NCBI GenBank assembly: GCA_031256795.1
Contig: JAIRPW010000017.1
Location: 1-52,899, forward strand
Length of the DNA: 52,899 nt
Source: Zoogloeaceae bacterium
GTDB taxonomy: Bacteria > Pseudomonadota > Gammaproteobacteria > Burkholderiales > Rhodocyclaceae
Direction: 5' to 3'
Shown: one piece after another, positions 10,066-18,193 of the stretch
How the letters are laid out: each line of letters begins with the position of its first letter
Numbering within the stretch: position 1 is the first letter of the stretch
Notes under the pieces: generated by a model
The model's database searches: none
The model's input: the letters and a program-made list of their open reading frames with translations, nothing else
What the model was told of the DNA's origin: nothing
Program-made: the position numbers and the translations under genes

Positions 10066-10183
10066 GGCGGGTCTTGTACCCGCCCCTTTTTGCGTATAAC
10101 GCTTTGCGTGCGGCGGCGCGATTGCGTCCAGAACGGTAGGGGCGCTTGCCAAGCGCCCGAAACCCAGACCCCAGTTTGCGCGC
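10066..10183 (+). repeat. Dispersed repeat, copy 2, with terminator
   Basis: Near-identical to 21-137, including the terminator stem (GGGGCGGGT/ACCCGCCCC, then TTTTT, about 10064-10090) and the 9-bp palindrome (10140-10148 and 10150-10158). It follows the autotransporter relic stop by 28 bp. Differences are a few transitions and one inserted T. Confidence 0.85.
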
Positions 10184-10200
10184 GAAACAACAACACCGCC

Positions 10201-10243
10201 CCTGTCACTCCGCGCAGAGTTTGCGTCCGCGCAGAATGACGGG
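10201..10243. repeat. Hairpin with GTCA-TTC-GCGC type arms
   Basis: Arms 10201-10215 (CCTGTCACTCCGCGC) and 10229-10243 (GCGCAGAATGACGGG) pair over 15 bp with wobbles around a 13-nt loop. No T-run follows, so a repetitive-palindrome role is likelier than termination. Confidence 0.5.
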
Positions 10244-10337
10244 GTCGGGAAAAACCTCGCGCAAAATGATAGATTTGAAGCTCGGCAACCTGCCGCCCCT
10301 TTGCTTTGCAAGGGCATACGCTCGCAAAAGACTATTT

Positions 10338-10365
10338 TTGAGAATGAGCGTGAATGCTATATTCT
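10338..10365 (+). promoter_or_regulatory. Putative hypC promoter
   Basis: TTGAGA (10338-10343), a 16-bp spacer and TATTCT (10360-10365); an overlapping TATATT (10358-10363) is the alternative -10. Located 65 bp before hypC. Confidence 0.35.
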
Positions 10366-10429
10366 AACCGTCCTTATTTTTACCGTAACTTCCGATAGAT
10401 TTTGGTTGCTTTGTGCGCGAGAACCTCCC

Positions 10430-10657
10430 ATGTGCCTTGCCATTCCCGCCCGCGTGCTTGAATTGCGCCCGCCAGATAGCGCGCTTGTCGAACTTTCCGG
10501 AGCGCAAAAGGAAATCTCTCTCGCCCTGGTCGATAAAATCGCGCCCGGAGACTATGTCCTCGTGCATGTCGGCTACGCCCTCAACCGCATCAACCCAGAA
10601 GAAGCTACCAAAACCATCGCGCTTTTCGCCTCGGATCTGGAGTTTCCTTCCTCCTGA
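10430..10657 (+). CDS. hypC: HypC/HybG-family hydrogenase maturation chaperone (orphan)
   Basis: 75-aa protein beginning MCLAIPARVLEL, the signature of HypC chaperones. Cys2 in this motif holds the Fe(CN)2CO precursor and contacts the hydrogenase large subunit. It is followed by a small beta-barrel with DYVLVHVGYALNRI and the EA motif near the end, full length for the family. The start is fixed by the need for Met-Cys at the N-terminus; the longer frame from 10301 is spurious. No hydrogenase or other hyp gene is in the window. The next gene, tsaD, is convergent, with only 17 bp between the stops. Confidence 0.9.
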   Translation: MCLAIPARVLELRPPDSALVELSGAQKEISLALVDKIAPGDYVLVHVGYALNRINPEEATKTIALFASDLEFPSS

Positions 10658-10674
10658 TCCACACTGCCAAGCAT

Positions 10675-11724
10675 TCACGCTTCCCGCAAATCCCAGCGCG
10701 GACGCGCCGAAAAAGCTCCCGCTTTTTGCGGCGGTGCGCCATGCAAAAAGCGCATCGCACCCGCAAAAGCAATCATCGCGCCATTATCCGTACAAAACTC
10801 CAGCTCCGGATAATGTACGCGTCCGCCGTTCTCCCCAAATTCCCCTTCCACCGCCAAGGTAAGCGACTGCCGCAACGCCCAATTTGCGCCCACACCGCCC
10901 GCAACAACCAGCCGATACACCCCGCAGGCGCGCATTGCGGCCAGCGCCTTGCGCGTTAACACTTCCACTACAGCCTCCTGAAAAGCGCGCGCTACATCCG
11001 CTCGAAACACGGCCTTCTCTTCTTCCGCTACAGCTTTCCCCGTCGCGTCTTCCGCGCAAATCAAGGTACGCGCCGCTGTCTTTAACCCCGCAAAACTAAA
11101 ACAAAAATCTCCCGAATCACGCAAAGGACGCGGCAATGTAAAACGGCCAGGCGATCCTTGCCGCGCCAGTATGGAAAGCGCAGCGCCGCCCGGATAGGCC
11201 AGCCCCAACAGCTTCGCGGTTTTGTCAAAAGCCTCGCCCGCCGCGTCATCCAGCGTTTCCCCAAGCAGCTCATAGCGGCCAATTCCCGCTACGCGAAGCA
11301 ATTGGGTATGCCCGCCCGAAACCAGCAAAGCAATGAACGGAAATTCCGGCGGATCGGGCGCAAGCATCGGAGAAAGCAAATGACCTTCCAAATGATGCAC
11401 CGGCAAAACCGGCACATCAAGCGCGCTCGCCAGACCTGTCGCAAAGGCACAGCCCGTTAACAAAGCACCCGCGAGTCCGGGTCCCTGGGTATAGGCAATA
11501 GCGTCCACATCGGAAAAACACCGTCCAGAAACTTTCAACACCTCGCGTGTTAAAGGCACCAAACGGCGAATATGATCCCGTGAGGCAAGCTCAGGAACTA
11601 CGCCGCCATATTCAGCATGAAGCGCAACCTGTGAAAAAAGCGCGTGCGCCAGCAGACCTGCCTCCGTATCGTACAAGGCAACGCCAGTCTCGTCGCAAGA
11701 AGACTCAATCCCCAAAACTCGCAT
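10675..11724 (-). CDS. tsaD: tRNA N6-adenosine threonylcarbamoyltransferase subunit
   Basis: 349-aa ASKHA-fold protein that transfers threonylcarbamoyl to A37 of ANN-decoding tRNAs, working with TsaB, TsaC and TsaE. Diagnostic motifs are [17 protein letters not shown] at the N-terminus, [10 protein letters not shown] (metal-binding His pair) and [10 protein letters not shown]. The later GGVGAN and [10 protein letters not shown] motifs complete the fold. ATG 11724 is preferred over an upstream TTG at 11739 that would overlap the DUF1840 gene. It is co-transcribed with DUF1840, 11 bp upstream, as often seen in betaproteobacteria. Confidence 0.96.
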   Translation of the reverse strand: MRVLGIESSCDETGVALYDTEAGLLAHALFSQVALHAEYGGVVPELASRDHIRRLVPLTREVLKVSGRCFSDVDAIAYTQGPGLAGALLTGCAFATGLASALDVPVLPVHHLEGHLLSPMLAPDPPEFPFIALLVSGGHTQLLRVAGIGRYELLGETLDDAAGEAFDKTAKLLGLAYPGGAALSILARQGSPGRFTLPRPLRDSGDFCFSFAGLKTAARTLICAEDATGKAVAEEEKAVFRADVARAFQEAVVEVLTRKALAAMRACGVYRLVVAGGVGANWALRQSLTLAVEGEFGENGGRVHYPELEFCTDNGAMIAFAGAMRFLHGAPPQKAGAFSARPRWDLREA

Positions 11725-11735
11725 AGGCACAACCC

Positions 11736-12071
11736 TCAAACGGTCTGCGCGTCATCCTCAAAATCCGCCTCCGCCTCCCAGAAAATCATGCCCTCTTTTT
11801 TCGCCTGGCGCGTTCGCCGCATCATTTGCAAAAGCGGCCAGGCACGCTGTTTCAGAGATACCGGAACAGATTTTTCCTCTTCGTCCTCAGTTTTTTGCGC
11901 CGTCTGCTCCGCCAGAAATCTCTCCAACGCGGAAATCAAAAGCGGTAATTCACTTTTTTGCATAACACCTTTTGCCGAGCAGGATTTTCCCAGTGCGCGC
12001 AATAAGGGACGCGCAGCCCCATCCAGCATATACAGCTCCCCAGCCTCGCTGGAATGAAAAGTTATCAACAT
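11736..12071 (-). CDS. DUF1840 family protein
   Basis: 111-aa small soluble protein matching the betaproteobacterial DUF1840 pattern: start [29 protein letters not shown], a central [15 protein letters not shown] helix, and a charged tail ending [12 protein letters not shown]. Function unknown. It lies 11 bp ahead of tsaD on the same strand. Its ribosome-binding region is odd: the two bases before ATG are preceded by eight consecutive G (minus strand, 12074-12081), so the Shine-Dalgarno site is part of a homopolymer. Confidence 0.82.
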   Translation of the reverse strand: MLITFHSSEAGELYMLDGAARPLLRALGKSCSAKGVMQKSELPLLISALERFLAEQTAQKTEDEEEKSVPVSLKQRAWPLLQMMRRTRQAKKEGMIFWEAEADFEDDAQTV

Positions 12072-12073
12072 CG

Positions 12074-12081
12074 CCCCCCCC
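12074..12081 (-). promoter_or_regulatory. G8 tract as ribosome-binding region of the DUF1840 gene
   Basis: Minus strand CTA-GGGGGGGG-CG-ATG. Tract-length changes would alter Shine-Dalgarno pairing and spacing. Confidence 0.45.
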
Positions 12082-12257
12082 TAGAAAAATATATAAAAAA
12101 ACGAACTGGCACATCACTTTCGTCACAATCCCGCAGCAAATCCTCCCCGCATGCCGCCACCCCGCATATCTACATCTACCCTCCCGATATCGCGCCCAAA
12201 ACATCCGTCATCCCATACCAAAAAACACAGCGACAACGGTACGGCATATCGCCCCAA

Positions 12258-12299
12258 CACAAAAACACGTCCGGCCACTTGAAAAAGCGGCTCGGACGT
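12258..12299 (-). terminator. Terminator of the cco operon
   Basis: Minus strand arms ACGTCCG (12293-12299) and CGGACGT (12267-12273), with an inner GCC/GGC pairing, followed by GTTTTTG. It lies just after the last operon gene, DUF3149. Confidence 0.6.
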
Positions 12300-12330
12300 A
12301 CTGCCGAACGCGGAAAACTAGCGTCCTGGA

Positions 12331-12465
12331 TTATTTTTTCGCGGAATCCTCATTGATTTTCTTCGAGAAATACACCGAAAAGAAAATCGCCATGACGATT
12401 ACAAAACCAATGGTAAACACGCTCAAAATGCCGATGTCGCTCGCAAACAGCTCTTTCCAGATCAT
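12331..12465 (-). CDS. DUF3149 single-pass membrane micro-protein
   Basis: 44-aa protein: N-terminus MIWKELFASDIGILSVF, one transmembrane helix (FTIGFVIVMAIFFSVYF), and a short basic/acidic tail (SKKINEDSAKK). The WKELF-S-D-G-L/I pattern is that of DUF3149, seen in betaproteobacteria. A very strong ribosome site (AAGGAGGTGA) lies 4 nt before the ATG. It is last in the cbb3 operon, where many bacteria have the small protein CcoS, so an assembly role is a reasonable inference but not shown by sequence. Confidence 0.8.
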   Translation of the reverse strand: MIWKELFASDIGILSVFTIGFVIVMAIFFSVYFSKKINEDSAKK

Positions 12466-12520
12466 ACGTCACCTCCTTCGCAAAGTGAAAACACAACAAC
12501 ATTCAAGGGAAGAAAAAACA

Positions 12521-13075
12521 TCATTCCGGCGCGTGATCGGCAACCGACCTCATTTTCGACAGCGCCCCCCCGGAGTCTGGACGCCACCCCCCCATCAGAC
12601 GCCACGTCTCCTCCGCGTCCGACAAAACCACATTCCAATGATCGCTGACCGGCAGGGCGTCCGGCAAAATCCCGGTATAAAACCCCTCCCCCTGCCGCAG
12701 CAAATCCACTGACCGGTCCATGCCATCCCGCGTTGGATGGTTGAAATCCACGCGGATACGCTCCGGCATTGCCCCTCCTTCCGGCAAAGAAGAGGAAAGG
12801 AAAACACGCACCTCATTCCCCTCTCCCGCCATAATTTGCGCGGAAAACCCCAGAGAATCCGCTTTCTGCTCGCGCTCCAGGCGCTGGTGAATGGCCAATC
12901 CCTGCTTGTAGTAATCGTCCTCCACCAAACCATCAAAAGACTTATTCGCCAAGAAAAGCGTGATAAACCCGCCCACAACCACCAGCGCAGGGCCAGCCAT
13001 CAAAAACCACGGCCAAGGCTCCTTGTACCAGGGCTTCGCGGTATGCAAAGCAGGAGAAGTTTCCAGTCTCATCAT
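12521..13075 (-). CDS. ccoH: FixH/CcoH-family cbb3 oxidase assembly protein
   Basis: 184-aa protein. A cytoplasmic N-terminus with the PWYKEPWPW motif is followed by one transmembrane helix (WFLMAGPALVVVGGFITLFLA) and the family signature DDYYKQGLAIHQRLEREQKA. The rest is a periplasmic beta domain with HPTRDGMD. FixH/CcoH proteins bind assembling cbb3 oxidase. ATG 13075 is chosen over GTG 13084 because a GAGG site lies 6 nt upstream and it starts 6 nt past the ccoG stop. The 3' end carries two C7 tracts (12565-12571, 12587-12593) in the coding sequence. Confidence 0.88.
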   Translation of the reverse strand: MMRLETSPALHTAKPWYKEPWPWFLMAGPALVVVGGFITLFLANKSFDGLVEDDYYKQGLAIHQRLEREQKADSLGFSAQIMAGEGNEVRVFLSSSLPEGGAMPERIRVDFNHPTRDGMDRSVDLLRQGEGFYTGILPDALPVSDHWNVVLSDAEETWRLMGGWRPDSGGALSKMRSVADHAPE

Positions 13076-13080
13076 GTACC

Positions 13081-14553
13081 TCACGGCATCAAAAAAGTGC
13101 TCTTTTCATGTACGGCGACCGCCTCATCGTCCTCCGCCACAACATCAAAATATATCTTGTGCACACCTTGCTCCGCCGCAGTCTGCGATACGCGCACACC
13201 GACAGTGACGTCCCGGTTTTCCGTAGGATTCAGCGAAACTCTAGTATTGCCTGAAATCGCAATCCCGTCCAGACCGCCGACGCTCAGTTGAAAGGTTCTT
13301 GGCGCTTCCTGCATATTCATGATTTTCAAAATATAAATGTTTTCAATCCGCCCGTCCTCAACCTCGCGCGACAATACGGAGCGATCCCGGATCACATCCG
13401 CGCGCAACGGTATGCGCGTAATCAAGGACCAAACTGCCGCACTGATAATCGCCAATAAAATAACGCTGTACAGCAAAATGCGCGGACGCGCAATATGCGC
13501 AACCAAACCCTTCCGCCCATAGCGCTGCTCCATGGAGTTTTCTGAGGCATAGCATACAAGACCGCGCGGTAAATGAAGCCTGTCCATTACTTCATCGCAG
13601 CCATCAATACACGCGCCACAACCAATGCACTCGTATTGCAGCCCCTTGCGAATGTCAATTCCCACCGGGCAAACCTGCACACAGATACCACAATCTACGC
13701 AATCCCCAAGTTTCGCGGTCTCTTCGCCTTTTTTTCTAACGCCGCGCGGCTCCCCGCGTTTTTCGTCGTAAGTAATAATCAATGTGTCCCGGTCAAACAT
13801 GGCGGACTGAAAACGCGCGTAAGGACACATGTACTTACATACCTGCTCGCGCATGAAACCCGCCATCAGATAGGTAAAGCCGCCATAGAAGAAAATCCAG
13901 AAAAACTCCCAGCCGCCAAAGGAAAAATGCGTCAGACTCGTCGTTAGTTCACTCATCGGAGTAAAGTAACCTACCAGCGTAAACCCTGTCCAGAACGCCA
14001 GCAGTATCCACAGCGTGTGTTTTAATAGTTTAATTTTCAGCTTACGAGCGCTCATGGCCTCCTTGTCCAGCTTCAGGCGCGCGGTATGCCCTCCCTCAAC
14101 TATGCGTTCAATCCACATGAAAACTTCGGTATAAACTGTCTGCGGGCAGATATAACCACAAAAAAGCCTTCCCGCTACCGCCGTAAAAAGAAACAGACTA
14201 TATGCCGAAATAATAAGAAGCACTGTCAGATAGAAAACATCCTGCGGCCAAAAAACCAAACCGAAAATATAAAATTTACGCTCTACCAAATGCAAAAGAA
14301 CCGCTTGCCGATCTCCCCAGGAAAGCCAGGGCAAGCCATAAAAAAGCAACTGCGTACCCCATACAAAAACCCAACGCCACGTCGTCCACCACCCCTTGGC
14401 CGTACGAACATAAATCGTTTTATGCTTTTCATAAAGCGACCCTTTGCGAGGCGCTTCTTCCTTGCCAGAATCTGTATCCGCTGTATTTGTTGTTGTTTTT
14501 TCCATCACTTCGGCGTGCTCCGCAGACGGGTTTTCCATTTTCTTTCTTTCCAT
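13081..14553 (-). CDS. ccoG: Cytochrome c oxidase accessory ferredoxin CcoG/FixG
   Basis: 490-aa membrane iron-sulfur protein needed for cbb3 oxidase maturation and linked to copper reduction for the CuB site. It has several membrane helices, a polyferredoxin-like CGYICPQTVY loop, CKYMCPYARFQ, and two 4Fe-4S ferredoxin motifs (CVDCGICVQVCPVGIDI and CIGCGACIDGCDEVM). The C-terminus is an immunoglobulin-like periplasmic domain. The first 15 bases after the start are a tandem duplicate carrying a second in-frame ATG (14538), so the start could be either. It follows ccoP after an internal hairpin. Confidence 0.94.
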   Translation of the reverse strand: MERKKMENPSAEHAEVMEKTTTNTADTDSGKEEAPRKGSLYEKHKTIYVRTAKGWWTTWRWVFVWGTQLLFYGLPWLSWGDRQAVLLHLVERKFYIFGLVFWPQDVFYLTVLLIISAYSLFLFTAVAGRLFCGYICPQTVYTEVFMWIERIVEGGHTARLKLDKEAMSARKLKIKLLKHTLWILLAFWTGFTLVGYFTPMSELTTSLTHFSFGGWEFFWIFFYGGFTYLMAGFMREQVCKYMCPYARFQSAMFDRDTLIITYDEKRGEPRGVRKKGEETAKLGDCVDCGICVQVCPVGIDIRKGLQYECIGCGACIDGCDEVMDRLHLPRGLVCYASENSMEQRYGRKGLVAHIARPRILLYSVILLAIISAAVWSLITRIPLRADVIRDRSVLSREVEDGRIENIYILKIMNMQEAPRTFQLSVGGLDGIAISGNTRVSLNPTENRDVTVGVRVSQTAAEQGVHKIYFDVVAEDDEAVAVHEKSTFLMP

Positions 14554-14564
14554 TTTCTTTCTTT
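14535..14564. repeat. 15-bp tandem duplication spanning the ccoG start
   Basis: CCATTTTCTTTCTTT occurs twice head to tail (14535-14549, 14550-14564). Being 5 codons long it keeps frame and duplicates both the ATG and its weak A/G-rich leader. Confidence 0.75.
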
Positions 14565-14596
14565 TTTGTTCTTTCGCTGACTTTGCGCACCAAGAT

Positions 14597-14622
14597 AAAC
14601 GGGGCGAAAATCCGCCCCGTTT
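14597..14622 (-). terminator. Hairpin between ccoP and ccoG
   Basis: Perfect 10-bp stem AAACGGGGCG/CGCCCCGTTT with a 6-nt loop, then ATCTT on the minus strand. No long T-run follows, so it may be a partial terminator or an mRNA end-stabiliser that sets ccoNOQP higher than ccoGH. Confidence 0.6.
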
Positions 14623-14639
14623 CTGGTCATTTTTCTTTC

Positions 14640-15557
14640 TTATTTATTGCTGAGGCTATACACATAAGCCGCCAGCAGGTGGACTTTGTCCTCACCCAAG
14701 AAGCTCTTCCAGGCTGGCATCCGGTTGTTTGTGCTCTTGCCATCGCCTACATTACGGCCATAGGTAATGCCCCTGATGATCTCTTCCTCAGAAGAGCCAT
14801 ACAACCAAATGTTATTCGTCAGGTTCGGCGCGCCCAGAAGTTTGTTGCCTTTCATATCCACCCCATGGCAAGTACTGCAATCCGACGCCATGTAGGCGTC
14901 CCGACCGCGGTTAGCCAAAACGGGATCCGCAGACAAGCCCGACACGGAGCGGACATAATTGGCCAAACCTTTAATCGCGTCCTCGCCCAGGAAAGCATGC
15001 GGCGTCATCACGCCCTGCCGCCCATTGGAAATGCTCAGCTCAATAGTCTCCGGCTCACCGCCATACAGCCAATCATTGTCGGTAAGATTCGGGAAACCCT
15101 TTTGCCCTTTCGCGTCCGCGCCATGACACTGAATGCAATAGGTCATGAACAAACGCTGCCCCATTTCCAGAGCCTGACGATCCGCAGCTACCGCCTGAAT
15201 CGGCATGTTCCGATATTTTTCGTACAGCGGGCCATAACTTTGCTTGGCGCTGTCCACCTCAGCATCGTACTGATTGTGAGAAGTCCAGCCAAGAATCCCT
15301 TTGTTTGCGCCCAGACCGGGGAACAACACCAGATAGACAAGAGAAAACACTACCGTGATGTAAAACAGCCAGCTCCACCATTTGGGCAGAGGATTATTGA
15401 ACTCCGCCAGATTTTCATCCCACGAATGGCCTGTAGTCTGACCGATCGTATAGGTCGCGCCCCCCTGTGACCAGAGAAAAATCGCGCACCCAATAATACC
15501 GATCAGCGCTACCGCCGCCACAAACAGATGCCAAAAACCACTTGTAAAGTCGCTCAT
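14640..15557 (-). CDS. ccoP: cbb3 oxidase dihaem cytochrome c subunit
   Basis: 305-aa subunit passing electrons to CcoO/CcoN. It has two N-terminal membrane helices (FWHLFVAAVALIGIIGCAIFLW and WWSWLFYITVVFSLVYLVLF). Two class I cytochrome c domains follow with CIQCH (about residue 140) and CSTCH (about residue 230), each with a Met-ligand region downstream. Length and topology match CcoP. It overlaps ccoQ by 4 bp. Located in the inner membrane with its haem domains in the periplasm. Confidence 0.96.
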   Translation of the reverse strand: MSDFTSGFWHLFVAAVALIGIIGCAIFLWSQGGATYTIGQTTGHSWDENLAEFNNPLPKWWSWLFYITVVFSLVYLVLFPGLGANKGILGWTSHNQYDAEVDSAKQSYGPLYEKYRNMPIQAVAADRQALEMGQRLFMTYCIQCHGADAKGQKGFPNLTDNDWLYGGEPETIELSISNGRQGVMTPHAFLGEDAIKGLANYVRSVSGLSADPVLANRGRDAYMASDCSTCHGVDMKGNKLLGAPNLTNNIWLYGSSEEEIIRGITYGRNVGDGKSTNNRMPAWKSFLGEDKVHLLAAYVYSLSNK

Positions 15558-15754
15558 ATCACTTTCCTTTGCTCAATAGCGTCGAAGCCCTCCGACGCCG
15601 AATTCGCCTCATCATCCGTAAAGGGTAGCTGCGCCGCTTCCTCATGAGCCTTTTTTTGTTTGCCGCTATAGGCCCAGAAGATGATGCCGAGAATCAGAAC
15701 AATCCCCAACAGCGGCGTCAGCGTGCCACGAATGTCACCAAGATCCATGATCAA
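15554..15754 (-). CDS. ccoQ: cbb3 oxidase subunit CcoQ/FixQ
   Basis: 66-aa single-pass membrane protein. One helix (LTPLLGIVLILGIIFWAYS) is followed by the basic GKQKKAHEEAAQLPF motif typical of CcoQ. It stabilises the oxidase complex. The TGA overlaps the ccoP ATG (ATGA) and ccoO ends 6 bp upstream. A second Met two residues in (15748) is an alternative start. Confidence 0.9.
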   Translation of the reverse strand: MIMDLGDIRGTLTPLLGIVLILGIIFWAYSGKQKKAHEEAAQLPFTDDEANSASEGFDAIEQRKVI

Positions 15755-15760
15755 GACTCT

Positions 15761-16393
15761 TTATTGGAAGTTCGAGAGCGCTGTTCCCAAACCTTGCAGA
15801 TAGGCAATCAGGACGTCCTCTTCCGTTTTGCCCTCCAGCGCGAGCGCCGCGTCATTGATCTCATCATTAGAGTAAGGCGCGCCCAAAATGGCCATGGTCT
15901 GCATCTTCTTCACAATATCCTTGCCCACGGTATCTCTGGCGGCGGTCTTCTGCAGCCAGAAGTAAGAAGGCATATTGGATTCAGCAACCACTGAACGCGG
16001 ATTTCTCAGGTGCAAGCGATGCCATTCATCTGAATAGCGCCCGCCGACACGATGTAAATCCGGCCCCGTCCGCTTGGAACCCCATTGGAAAGGATGGTCA
16101 TACACAAACTCGCCTGCTACGGAGTAATGTCCATAACGCTCCGTCTCGGCGCGGAAGGGACGAATCATCTGCGAATGGCAGTTGTAGCAGCCTTCACGGA
16201 TATAAACGTCACGTCCGGCCAAACGAACCGCGTCATAGGGCTTGACGACTGTCACGCCATTCACTTCAAGCGGCGTGGTCGTAGAGGTCTGGAAGAAGAG
16301 AGGCAGAATTTCCACAATCCCCCCCCAAATGACTGCCAGCAAAATGCAGACAATCAACAGACCTACATTCTTTTCGATTTTTTCCTGACTCAT
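15761..16393 (-). CDS. ccoO: cbb3 oxidase monohaem cytochrome c subunit
   Basis: 210-aa subunit with an N-terminal membrane anchor ([25 protein letters not shown]) and one haem c site CYNCH in the family motif [24 protein letters not shown]. The distal Met ligand region reads [18 protein letters not shown] at 16393 is the natural start; the frame upstream overlaps ccoN. The codons for Trp-Gly-Gly form a G8 run (16319-16326), a potential slippage site inside an essential respiratory subunit. Confidence 0.96.
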   Translation of the reverse strand: MSQEKIEKNVGLLIVCILLAVIWGGIVEILPLFFQTSTTTPLEVNGVTVVKPYDAVRLAGRDVYIREGCYNCHSQMIRPFRAETERYGHYSVAGEFVYDHPFQWGSKRTGPDLHRVGGRYSDEWHRLHLRNPRSVVAESNMPSYFWLQKTAARDTVGKDIVKKMQTMAILGAPYSNDEINDAALALEGKTEEDVLIAYLQGLGTALSNFQ

Positions 16394-16409
16394 TCTCAAA
16401 AACCTCCTA

Positions 16410-17855
16410 TCAGGCGTGTTGAGCAACTGGAAGGACCACAGCGTCTTCCGAATTACCCGCCGCAATGGTTCTGAACATGTTGTACGTCATAACCAACATC
16501 CCGACCAGGAACAACAAGCCGCCAACCAAGCGAACTTCCCAGAAGATGTAGGATGCCTTGACCGCCTCGACAAAGCTGAACATCAGCGTACCGTCATCAT
16601 TAACAGCGCGCCAGTACAGCCCCTGCATAACGCCGGCAATCCACATGGAGGCGACATACAGAACGATACCAATCGTGGCAATCCAGAAGTGCGCAGTGAC
16701 CAGCCCTACGCTGTACATTTGCTGACGCCCGAAGAGCCGAGGCAAAAGATAATAAAGCGCGCCAATCGAAACCATCGCCACCCAACCCAACGCGCCAGAG
16801 TGCACGTGACCAACCGTCCAGTCCGTATAGTGCGACAGGGCATTCACCGCTTTCACGGACATCATCGGGCCTTCAAAGGTCGACATGCCATAGAACGACA
16901 GAGAGGTGATCAGGAACTTCAGGATGGGATCGTCGCGCAGCTTATGCCAGGCGCCCGACAAAGTCATGATGCCGTTAATCATGCCCCCCCAAGACGGAGC
17001 CAGCAAAATCAACGAAAACAACATGCCCAGAGACTGCGCCCAATCCGGCAACGCCGTATAGTGCAAATGGTGCGGACCCGCCCACATGTAGGTGAAAATC
17101 AACGCCCAGAAGTGGACGACGGAAAGCCGATAGGAATACACAGGGCGCTCGGCTTGTTTCGGCACGAAGTAATACATAATGCCCAAGAAGCCCGCCGTCA
17201 GGAAAAAGCCCACGGCGTTATGCCCGTACCACCACTGAACCATCGCGTCCTGCACTCCCGCATATACGGAGTAAGAACGATTCCAGGCCACCGGAATTTC
17301 CGCGCTATTCACCAGGTGCAAAAGCGCCACGGCAATGATCATCGCGCCAAAAAACCAGTTGGACACATAGATATGCGCCACTTTGCGTGTAGCGATTGTG
17401 CCAAAAAACACAACGGCATACACCACCCAGACAAGCGTAATCAGAATGTCAATCGGCCATTCCAACTCGGCGTATTCCTTGCCGGTGGTCCAGCCCATCG
17501 GCAAGGAGATTGCCGCGAGCAGAATTACAATCTGCCACCCCCAAAACGTGAAGGCTGCCAGACCATCACTGAAGATACGGGTATGACAGGTACGCTGAAC
17601 GCTATAGTAGGACGTAGCGAACAAGGCACAGCCACCAAACGCGAAAATGACAGCGTTGGTATGCAGCGGGCGCAGACGTCCATAGGACAAAACCGGCGCA
17701 AGAAACTCAGGAACGATGCTGCTAATTAACTCAGGCCAAACCAGCTGGGCGGCAATCACGACACCGACCAACATGCCTACGACCCCCCAGATGACGGTCA
17801 TCACGGCAAACTGCCGAACGACCTTGTAGTTATATGTGGTTTGCGTTTCCGACAT
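16410..17855 (-). CDS. ccoN: cbb3 oxidase catalytic subunit
   Basis: 481-aa haem-copper oxidase subunit I reducing oxygen to water at low oxygen tension. About 12 membrane helices. Conserved His ligands are visible in [14 protein letters not shown] (low-spin haem), [11 protein letters not shown] (CuB), [11 protein letters not shown] (CuB pair) and [14 protein letters not shown] (haems b and b3). First gene of ccoNOQP-ccoG-ccoH-DUF3149. An FNR/ANR-type box sits at the expected activator distance upstream. No ccoI copper ATPase or ccoS follows in the operon. Confidence 0.97.
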   Translation of the reverse strand: MSETQTTYNYKVVRQFAVMTVIWGVVGMLVGVVIAAQLVWPELISSIVPEFLAPVLSYGRLRPLHTNAVIFAFGGCALFATSYYSVQRTCHTRIFSDGLAAFTFWGWQIVILLAAISLPMGWTTGKEYAELEWPIDILITLVWVVYAVVFFGTIATRKVAHIYVSNWFFGAMIIAVALLHLVNSAEIPVAWNRSYSVYAGVQDAMVQWWYGHNAVGFFLTAGFLGIMYYFVPKQAERPVYSYRLSVVHFWALIFTYMWAGPHHLHYTALPDWAQSLGMLFSLILLAPSWGGMINGIMTLSGAWHKLRDDPILKFLITSLSFYGMSTFEGPMMSVKAVNALSHYTDWTVGHVHSGALGWVAMVSIGALYYLLPRLFGRQQMYSVGLVTAHFWIATIGIVLYVASMWIAGVMQGLYWRAVNDDGTLMFSFVEAVKASYIFWEVRLVGGLLFLVGMLVMTYNMFRTIAAGNSEDAVVLPVAQHA

Positions 17856-17927
17856 GGATCCACCTCTCGTGAGAAAAAGACATGTGCGCCACCCCGAAAA
17901 CGAACCCGGTCTTGCGCATGGAGCGCG

Positions 17928-17969
17928 ATAGTATTTGAGCCTTAGCGAAATTTATTTGACCTAGGTCAA
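17928..17969 (-). promoter_or_regulatory. FNR/ANR-dependent ccoN promoter
   Basis: FNR box TTGACCTAGGTCAA at 17956-17969, a perfect inverted repeat matching TTGAT-N4-ATCAA apart from the symmetric T-to-C change. A -10 TACTAT lies on the minus strand at 17928-17933. The box centre is 29.5 bp from the upstream edge of the -10, which places it near -41.5, the class II activator position. About 65 nt of leader follows before ccoN. Confidence 0.75.
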
Positions 17970-18100
17970 CTACCCTCATTTATTGCCCTGCAACAAAATC
18001 CCTGAAAAATCCCCGCCGCGCCACGCAAAAGCATGGGGGAAAAGGCGCGGCTACGCCATTTTTACAAAATCTCGAACAAATATAGGCAAAATTCCGCATA

Positions 18101-18128
18101 AAAAAGGGGGCGTTACGAGAACGCCCCC
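18101..18128 (-). terminator. Terminator of the candidate small RNA
   Basis: Minus strand GGGGGCGTT-(5 nt)-AACGCCCCC stem of 9 bp directly followed by six T. A classic intrinsic terminator pointing towards ccoN, with no annotated gene upstream of it. Confidence 0.8.
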
Positions 18129-18187
18129 AACCCCAACAGAGAAACAACCTGACTCCTTGCGAAGCCCGTTTAACCTTGCGGTAAACA
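18101..18187 (-). ncRNA. Candidate FNR-controlled small RNA (about 87 nt)
   Basis: Predicted start near 18187 from the -10 GATAAT (18194-18199) and FNR box (18221-18234). It ends at a strong terminator (18101-18128). The RNA begins with a small GCAA-tetraloop hairpin (TTTACC-GCAA-GGTTAAA, with one bulge). It then has a single-stranded pyrimidine run (GTTGTTTCTCTG), and finishes with the terminator stem and U6. There is no credible coding frame. Layout resembles FNR-induced regulatory RNAs such as E. coli FnrS and Neisseria AniS. Homology is not claimed. A long leader of ccoN is unlikely because the terminator intervenes. Confidence 0.5.
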
Positions 18188-18193
18188 TTTTCT

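Noticed and set aside
9438-10208. 256-codon minus-strand frame over the autotransporter relic
   Set aside because: The opposite strand carries recognisable beta-strand repeats and the barrel C-terminus.
16416-17729. 437-codon open frame on the + strand
   Set aside because: Antisense to ccoN, which has all haem and copper ligands on the minus strand.
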